Shown: positions 20,324 to 26,434 of the stretch, piece after piece
Position numbering within the stretch: position 1 is the first letter of the stretch
Layout: each line of letters starts with the position of its first letter
Origin: Perkinsus olseni
Taxonomy: Eukaryota > Perkinsozoa > Perkinsida
Reading direction: 5' to 3'
DNA: 26,434 nt
Assembly (NCBI GenBank): GCA_013115125.1
Contig: JABANN010000482.1
Location: 1-26,434, forward strand
The notes under the pieces: generated by a model
The model's database searches: none
Told to the model about the DNA's origin: nothing
What the model saw: the letters and a program-made list of their open reading frames with translations, nothing else
Translations under genes and position numbers: made by a program

Positions 20324-22103
20324 TCAAACCATCACTGCGCTGCCAGGGGTAGTCGTCACCATAGGGGGTGGCATGGCCTCTCTCGGAGCTCCCTTCCTCT
20401 GACTCTAACAAGGAGCGAAACATGTTGACATGATGACACATTCACAACTCACCATAGCTTCCGCATGTTTGATGGCTTCATAGAAGTCCTGCAGATGCAA
20501 GAGCTGAGCGTAGGTTATTGGGAGAGAATCCGACTCGCTCACATGCAACGACGTGGATGACCTATGATTCGAACGACGGAAGCTTTTGGAGAAGTATCCC
20601 TTCATAGATCACCCTACACCTTTCTCGCCGCTTCAGCCCAATAGTCGGTCTCCAGGTGGTCCCCATGAGGGGTAGCAACCGCTGCACCGTTCTCCTCGCC
20701 GGCGGTGTACATCCCGCCCGGCGACATTTGTGCGTGCGGTATGAACTCGGGGGCATCTTTGGAGAGCTTGCGGGTGAACTGAAGAGGCTCTGGCATCTTA
20801 CCCGAACCTTTACGGCTAGCCTGAAGCATCGAACTCGATGAGAAAAGGGTTTGGAGGGCATCCCAGAGTTCGTTATTCGCCCCGGTTGTCGCCCGTTTCG
20901 GACTTCTTACCTTGGCTGCTTTTCCATGTGGTGACATCTCCAACGGAATGACGCTGATCTTTCGCTTCTCTGATTCGCCATTTATTTTCTCTCCTTTCTT
21001 GGCCGGCTTCTTCTGTTCCTTTGATTCAGCAGCGGCTTGAGTGGTTTCGCGGGGAGCGGCTATCTTGCCCCTAGAAAGAGACACGCATCAGCCGCGCAGG
21101 TCGTCGAATGAATATCAACCCGGCCAATTTTTATCAGTGTCCCATTATCAGACGCACGGTTGCACGCGTGCGCAAGCGTCTACGTTCATCCGTGCGATCC
21201 CCGATTACGCTGCAATGAGCTTTTCAAGCGCCTTTGGTCCTCCAGGGAAGTGGTGGTACTTGGTAACTGAAAGTTCCATGAGAAGACTACCATAAGAAGC
21301 ATAGAATAACAGCTGCGGGATTCGAACCCGCGCCCTTTCGGACTAGCGCCTGAAGCTAGCGCCTTAGACCGCTCGGCCAAACTGTCGCTGAAATTCTTGC
21401 CCGTAACTCACCTTGGACGTTGGTTGGAATGAACTTTCCACCCTTCAGAGAAAGCTCGAAGGTAACTTCATCGTCAGCCGTCGGGTACCTCGAAGATTGG
21501 ATCAATTGACGATATAACCGTGACGAGTTACACACCGCCATCCCGGCGCCTGTCCCGAATCTTACCAAAACTCCTTCCCTCCAGAATCCTTGAAAGAATC
21601 TGTGGTGACTTCCAAATCACCCTTCACCTCGGAAGAAGTTATCATGCCCCGACCCCGCTTGACCCAGAACCTGTTCAACCCGACCTTCCGCGAGCACCAT
21701 CATCGTAACTTCTGGCCCAACGTCCAGCGAGACCGTCCGCCCCTCTCCATCCTCACCATTGGATCCATCCGGTGTATCGGGAAGGTCCTTCGGTCTTGGA
21801 CGGAGCGCTGCCTTCAGGAGACTTGTCGGCTTTCGGATGATCAGTAACGACGACAGGTTTGGTGCTCGCATCGGTCGCATCCTTCTTGACGTCGCTGGTC
21901 TGGCCTTTGGTCGGGCTGCCAGCCTCTGCCTTCACATCACTCTTTTCAGTCACTTCCCCCGTTGCTTTTTCCTTCTTTGACGCAGTAGGAGAGTTCGCAG
22001 CAGTAGTAGGAGCCGTGATACCCTCCTGGTCAGCTTTCTTCGTCACCTTCTCCCCAGCCTTGGTGGCGCTGGTCATGCGTTTGCGTGTCTTTGGTGTCGG
22101 CAT
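20324..22103 (-). CDS. RNA-binding-type protein: cold-shock-like domain plus PAM2 motif
   Basis: Exons 22103-21855, 21811-21757, 21711-21671, 21627-21566, 21488-21412, 21266-21209, 21070-20620 (with an optional 90-bp intron 20910-20821), 20488-20453, 20404-20324; 1,110 nt in phase, 369 aa (339 if the optional intron is spliced). The N-terminal ~95 residues are Lys/Thr/Ala-rich and disordered. Residues ~100-165 end in DEVTFELSLKGGKFIPTNV, similar to the end of a cold-shock/Y-box OB fold (GDxVxFEV...ATNV). Then comes a Lys/Glu-rich linker and LSKDAPEFIPHA, which fits the PAM2 consensus (L-N-x-x-A-x-E-F-x-P) that binds the MLLE domain of poly(A)-binding protein. Together these suggest a cytoplasmic mRNA regulator. 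The cold-shock assignment is weaker than the PAM2 one. The intron 21411-21267 houses a tRNA-Leu gene. Confidence 0.65.
21307..21386 (-). tRNA. tRNA-Leu (anticodon CAG)
   Basis: An 80-nt class II tRNA on the minus strand. The A box TGGCCGAGCGG and B box GGTTCGAATCC are canonical. The anticodon stem CTAGC/GCTAG encloses the loop TTCAGGC, giving anticodon CAG (reads CUG, Leu). A short variable arm follows and the T-stem GCGGG/CCCGC is perfect. The acceptor GACAGTT pairs with AGCTGTT using two wobble pairs, with discriminator A as usual for Leu. It sits in the sense direction inside an intron of the cold-shock/PAM2 gene, beginning 24 nt after the splice donor. I see no run of four T's directly downstream. 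Confidence 0.93.
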
Positions 22104-22210
22104 TCTACCAAGTTACAACAACTAGTCCCCCCAATCAGATCCACCAGCCCTCGATTGACCCACTCAAACTCATCCCGGTGGCATCCCTAGTCGCATCAGT
22201 CCACACTCGC

Positions 22211-22828
22211 ATGACCAAATTTCATAGAAAATTGGAGTCGGCCTTCGCTTCATCAAACTCCGCGTCCCGCGCGGTGGAAGTCTGTAACCGTTGCAAGACG
22301 TGGAAACTACGGGAGTCGCTGCATCTCCGTGACTACCTGCGAGGCCTCCAGACGATCTTCCTTGGTGAGCAAGGGCTTGTATAGCTCAATAGCGCCGGGA
22401 TGAGCCGACTCATCCTCTCCTTCCTCAGAGAAAATATACCTGATTCGAACCCGCATTGTGACTTGGTGAGCCGGGCAAGACTAGATTATCAGCTACGGAT
22501 TCTACTCATCGGAGTTCGAGAACTCCGCAACCCCGTGGAGGCTGCCCCCGAGAAAGGCCTTACTTCCAAACAGTATAACCAGCCGAAGCTGCCAAGCTCA
22601 CAGCCGCTACCCCGATGGATCCGCCGGTCATCACCGCTGCCGCAGTGCCTGAGAAGTCGGTGCTCATACTTAGCCCTATCGGGAAGCTTACCAGAGGCGA
22701 CCGTGGCTGCAGCACCGCAGCCGACTGTACAGGCTCCCGCTGCTGCCGACAAGAGAAGCTCAGCCATCAACGTGAAACCAAGAAGACCAAACTCCACCAC
22801 TGGGGTCGCCAGACAAATAACTCAATAG
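22211..22828 (+). CDS. Hypothetical gene, partly resolved
   Basis: Starts at ATG 22211, divergent from the PAM2 gene (about 107 bp between the ATGs). Exon 1 (22211-22364) encodes MTKFHRKLESAFASSNSASR and a CNRC dyad; a 64-bp intron (22365-22428) joins it in phase to 22429-22465. Beyond that, coding character is clear (Ala/Pro-rich AAAPQPTVQAPAAADKRSS, ending at TAG 22826-22828), but I could not place the internal introns without assuming introns of about 30 bp. The stop overlaps the stop of the convergent gene. Function unknown. Confidence 0.4.
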
Positions 22829-23806
22829 TGACGGGAGTGGGCCACAAGGACAACAACGGACAGAACATGGTGACAACGAGCACACTGTCTGTGAGGAAGG
22901 TTGACGGCACCGAATGCTGCCTCAGCCAGGACCCGTATGAGACTCACACTTCCACAGACCACCGTGACTATTCCTAGCATATCCATGGTACTGATGCCTG
23001 AGAAACATGGGCTGCCCCGGACCCTTATCGCCAGGGCTCCACTACCTTTTATACTCATCGAAGATGAACCCATGCCTCTCAAATACCGCAGGCCTGCCAG
23101 GAGTTGATGCGCCGTCATTGGGAAGCGCTGCCTCTGGAACGTTCGCGACCTCCTCAGAAGGCTGCGGGCTAGCAGCAGCAGCAGCAGCGTGCAGTCCCAC
23201 TATGGAAACACTATTCTCGAGAACGGCACTCCGCTGCTCATCACCTCGACGACTGAATGGCGGGTCCTCCGATCGGTCCACACCCTTCCACTGGCCACTA
23301 CGCATGTCGATGGAGGCAGTCCAAGGGAGCATCTCCTCGAGCTTCGAAGGGTCACTGAACTCCAACTCATCAGCCGACAGGCACTCACTCCCTACCAATC
23401 GAAGCCTCCTGTTTGCTCTTTTCGCGCCGAGCTTGAGATCGCCAGCTCTGCCAGCTCCCGTCCCACTCGGCATGACGCCTCCTCTGGTACTTTCGACCCA
23501 TCAGACTTCGAGCGTCCTCCAAAGTGGACAAAAGCCTCGTTGGGGCGCGTCGAAGAGAAGTTCCACACCTCGTCGCTCTGCAACAGACAGCCTGTCAATT
23601 GTACCCCGTCAGTTCAACGCTGAGGGGAAGCCACGCTTCATGTATTCCACACTCACTACATTAGCTCTGCCCATGACCAGCGAGGTTGAATTGATATGTC
23701 CATCGGCTGATGTCCCGCCAGAGGGGCATGCGACGTGTGGGACAGTGTTATGAGAGTTCAGCTTGCCGCCTCGAAACCTACAGGGCGAACAGTACACTAC
23801 GTCCAT
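22822..23806 (-). CDS. Hypothetical protein, five exons, 251 aa
   Basis: Exons 23806-23657, 23577-23396, 23354-23046, 22997-22950, 22888-22822; 756 nt, all in phase. It has Cys pairs near the start (YCSPC) and near the end (QCARCHH), a GCA-encoded poly-alanine run, and a conserved-looking aromatic stretch GFIFDEYKRHQYHGYARN just before the C-terminus. The Cys/His grouping could bind zinc, but I recognise no family. The first exon is the least certain part. It converges with the gene at 22211-22828. Confidence 0.5.
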
Positions 23807-24508
23807 TGTGCACGAATAGAGAAAGATACCGCTCCAATTCACCAACACTTTAGTTGGAAATATTCACTTGCGTTCAACATAATGATCCTAAGGGCCCAGA
23901 GAGCACGCAGACTTTCCGGAAACCCGCACTCAGATACGCAAGCTTGCAACACTCAAAAAGAGGGCCGACTCGCCTCGATGCAGGAAATGCCCTTGGGGGC
24001 CAGAACGGCTAACCAAGAGCAGCCCGAGGGTTGTAGTACTAAGAGATGTAGTGTCGGTCGAGGCTGAGTGCCACCACCAGCAGCTGCAGCAGCTGTTGCC
24101 GAGTGACATAGGATTCCAACAGGATTGGAACCCGTTCGCCGTGTTCTACCCCAGTTCCACGCTTCGGGGTTCCATTGTTACAAGATAACCCGTCGATTTA
24201 CCCAGGACACGCCCAAGCCCCGATTTCTCGGGATTTTTCAACTATGATCTGCCCTGCGTCCAACGCTGTAGACGGACAGCTACACAACCATCGCAGCGCC
24301 CATCTCTCCTCTCATATGAAGCAATACATCCCCCCGAGCCGAGCCATTACTACCCTTGGTCTAGGAACAAATTGCCGTCCCTGCCGCTGCCGTCAGCCGA
24401 AAGGGAGTTGCTGATGAGACGAATTCCGTACATGCTAAAGTAAATAAAAAATCCCACCCAAAAAATGCCAATTGAAAACTCAGCGAGAAGTTGTTAATAA
24501 TCTGAAAC
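23807..24508. other. Spacer with no supported gene
   Basis: About 700 bp between the 251-aa gene start and the PAC2 stop. It contains GCAGCTGCAGCAGCTG near 24079-24094 and an imperfect hairpin (GGATTCCAA ... TTGGAACCC) near 24111-24133. Open frames are short and lack splice partners. No RNA gene recognised. Confidence 0.5.
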
Positions 24509-25683
24509 TCAAGCCCACATCCTTCGAAGGTCGTCCTCGTCGTCATACCGACCGTACCCGCTCGACTCCCGTATGGCCCGCCACGACGCTGGTTCGACAT
24601 CAGTCGGAGCTTCGGGAAAGTTACAAACCTGCGAGAGAAGGGCCTTGCATCCATAGATAGATGACCCTTCTGTGATTGAGTATGTCGAACGGCTCCAAAC
24701 GATCGCCATTCGATCTTGACGGCCGAATCAACTCCTAGTTGCGTAATGCTAATAACACTTGGACTCCCGCAACGACGTAACTATGCTGCACTCTTCACCA
24801 ACGACTACTCTCCCACGACTGGTTGACGAACGACACTATCTTTTCTCAACGATTCGCGCAATAACGGCCAGATGATACGACAAGCTCACATTCGTCATCA
24901 AGAACTCTGCAACGATTCTAGCCAGGGGCAGCTTCTCCACATCAGTCCCTTTAGCGAAGCATAGCAAGCCCGGTATATCATCATCCAGTCTGGTGATCAG
25001 GCCGCCGCCAACTATGCGCTCCTTATCTATCATAGGTAACTGAAAACGAAGTTTTTTTTTCATATCAGAAGGGAGGTAAAGCACACTCACCCCGAACGTC
25101 TCCTGACTCCTGAAGACCCTCAAGGGCGTGTTCACTTCCAAATCACTGTCGTCCTGTACGTGGCTGCTCATACTCGACACAGCAAGGACTTTCGAGAAGC
25201 CGGATTGGGCTATCCACCGTGAGAGCGCTTGTCCCAGCAGCCTCTTCCGTCGGTACGAACTGCGAAGCTGCAGCACCTGCGAGTGGCAGTCACTCCAGGG
25301 CTCTGCCATCTGCTGTTGTGAAGTCATCTCACCATGTAATCAGTTCCTTCCTTGCCATAAAGTTCCATGCCGGTGGAAATACTCTTTCCATCGTCCAACG
25401 TCTGTACAAGTGGTTCGATGAATGGGGAAGTGAAGACTCCCGTTGGAGCCAGCTGAAAACGGCGAGCGATTACCCAAGAGAGCCAGCCGAGGTCTCTTGC
25501 TACCTTCAAGGCCTCAATAAGGTAGTCACATGCAAGGCCTTCTATAGAGGCGAAGCCACCGCAGGACACTATGAGCGTCTTTCCCTTCAAGTCTCGAACT
25601 CCCTCATCCAAGGGCCAGAAAGTTAAGTCATCGGAAGGCTCTGCGTCTACAGGCAGTAGAACCTCGCGTTGGGTGTCCTGCAT
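24509..25683 (-). CDS. PSMG2: Proteasome assembly chaperone 2 (PSMG2/PAC2)
   Basis: PAC2 pairs with PAC1 to guide alpha-ring assembly of the 20S proteasome in cytosol and nucleus. Exons 25683-25333, 25276-25091, 25039-24890 and 24628-24509 are in phase and give 268 aa, close to the usual ~260. Family features in order: KTLIVSCGGFASIEGLACDY near residues 34-53 (the nucleotide-like start of the fold), LQLRSSYRRKR after the first intron (PAC2 proteins have LQLRS here), KVLAVSSMSSHVQDD (the VLSS strand), IVGGGLITRL (GGGIT motif), and a C-terminal SWRAIRESSG that matches the Trp/Ser end of PAC2. The last intron (24889-24629) is 261 bp, longer than the rest. Confidence 0.88.
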
Positions 25684-26363
25684 TAGGATGAAGGTATAAT
25701 AAACCTACTTAAGAGATTTCTGCTTTCAGGACATTCAGAACAGCTCTGAGCTTCACTACGACCCATGACGACAGGGAATTTTAGTCGAGTGCTGCACACA
25801 CACTTCGTTCAGTCCAGAGTGAGGCTACGCCAAGACCTCCAGTGTAACCCACTTGAGTACCAAAGTACTCTCTGTTACAGAGAACAGAATCAGTACGTGT
25901 AAGGACGTTTGTGTATTGTTATCGTGTACATCCTCTTCACCCCGCGGCGATCCTCAAGCGAGCGCTCCACTTTCGTGCCGATTTCGCAATGCGTTTTGGC
26001 TCAGGTTCCGCGGCCAATCGACTAAGAATGGCCGCGGGGATATTCAGGATGTTCCTCTGACAGAAGACTTTTGTGAGCTGACTTCAAGATTCGACCTCAC
26101 TGCGACACCGTCTTAATGCATCGCGAAATATTGTTGCAATCAGAGCCCACTGAACCCCCAGAGTTTTCGTCGCAGAGGAAAGTTATCTATCACATCACCA
26201 ACAATCTGCGCGACATCGGTGGAGTTGCTGTTGGCCGCCAAGTAAACACGCGAAACAATTTTGTGGCGCGGCGGTAGCGCACGCCCCGGTCAACGCAATG
26301 AAATAGGAATGATCCTAGTACAAGTTTTGAAGCGGAGTAAAGTAGCGCCAGCGAAGTCAGCCT
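25684..26363. other. Non-coding flank, nothing recognised
   Basis: Upstream of PAC2. Its first 60 bp should contain the PAC2 5' leader (an AG acceptor candidate is present on the minus strand). The longest frame (25853-26116, +) has no recognisable domain or splice partners. No RNA gene seen. Confidence 0.5.
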
Positions 26364-26364
26364 C

Positions 26365-26434
<70 letters not shown>
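26364..26434. repeat. (CAA)n microsatellite
   Basis: About 71 bp of uninterrupted CAA trinucleotides reaching the right edge of the window. The long poly-Leu frame on the minus strand is a by-product of this repeat. Confidence 0.97.

Noticed and set aside
22429-22465. GGTTCGAATC-like B box on the minus strand
   Set aside because: It lies in an exon that joins in phase to its neighbour (reads EKIYLIRTRIVT), so the resemblance to a tRNA T-arm is probably chance.
24105-24160. Possible RNA gene with a GGATTCCAA/TTGGAACCC hairpin
   Set aside because: The hairpin is imperfect, and no A box, Sm site or other RNA-gene signal was found nearby.
26190-26432. Poly-leucine open frame on the minus strand
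   Set aside because: By-product of the CAA microsatellite.

Overview
The window is nuclear DNA of a protist with very intron-rich genes. Most introns are 41-57 bp GT-AG introns. I rebuilt the genes by joining exons so that splice sites and reading phase agree; in seven long genes the summed exon lengths come out as whole codons. Very short introns, gaps of only about 60-130 bp between same-strand genes, and an AG acceptor just upstream of several start codons suggest a dinozoan alveolate, most likely a perkinsid (Perkinsus-like) with spliced-leader trans-splicing. That placement is inference: no rRNA or spliced-leader gene is present to prove it.

Layout: 1-132 short satellite; 922-413 (-) small membrane protein; 1267-1635 two tandem arrays broken by an assembly gap; 1805-4670 (+) Na+/H+ exchanger with about 15 exons; 4700-5451 convergent spacer; 12104-5452 (-) one 19-exon gene for a ~1,747-residue protein with PLU-1-like helical repeats and a C-terminal PHD finger, but no JmjC domain; 13372-12197 (-) trimethylguanosine synthase (TGS1); 16569-13503 (-) a 13-exon orphan of 595 aa with a ~227-bp inverted-repeat element in one intron; 17170-17626 (+) a weak small gene; 18004-18847 (+) a mitochondrial-type membrane protein; 18910-20076 (+) a thioredoxin-fold protein; 22103-20324 (-) a cold-shock-like protein with a PAM2 motif and a tRNA-Leu(CAG) gene inside an intron; 22211-22828 (+) a partly resolved gene; 23806-22822 (-) an unrecognised 251-aa protein; 25683-24509 (-) proteasome assembly chaperone 2 (PSMG2/PAC2); then non-coding sequence ending in an (AAC)n microsatellite.

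The genes do not form one pathway. Three touch mRNA or chromatin biology: TGS1 for hypermethylated RNA caps, the PAM2 protein for poly(A)-binding protein, and the PLU-1/PHD protein for histone tails.

The most interesting pattern is in the introns. Five short introns in four genes carry a tRNA T-arm (RNA polymerase III B-box) core, in either orientation. In one of them the inverted tRNA-like 3' end itself supplies the splice donor GTGAGA. Together with a complete tRNA-Leu gene inside a sixth intron, this suggests tRNA-derived sequence as a source of introns here.
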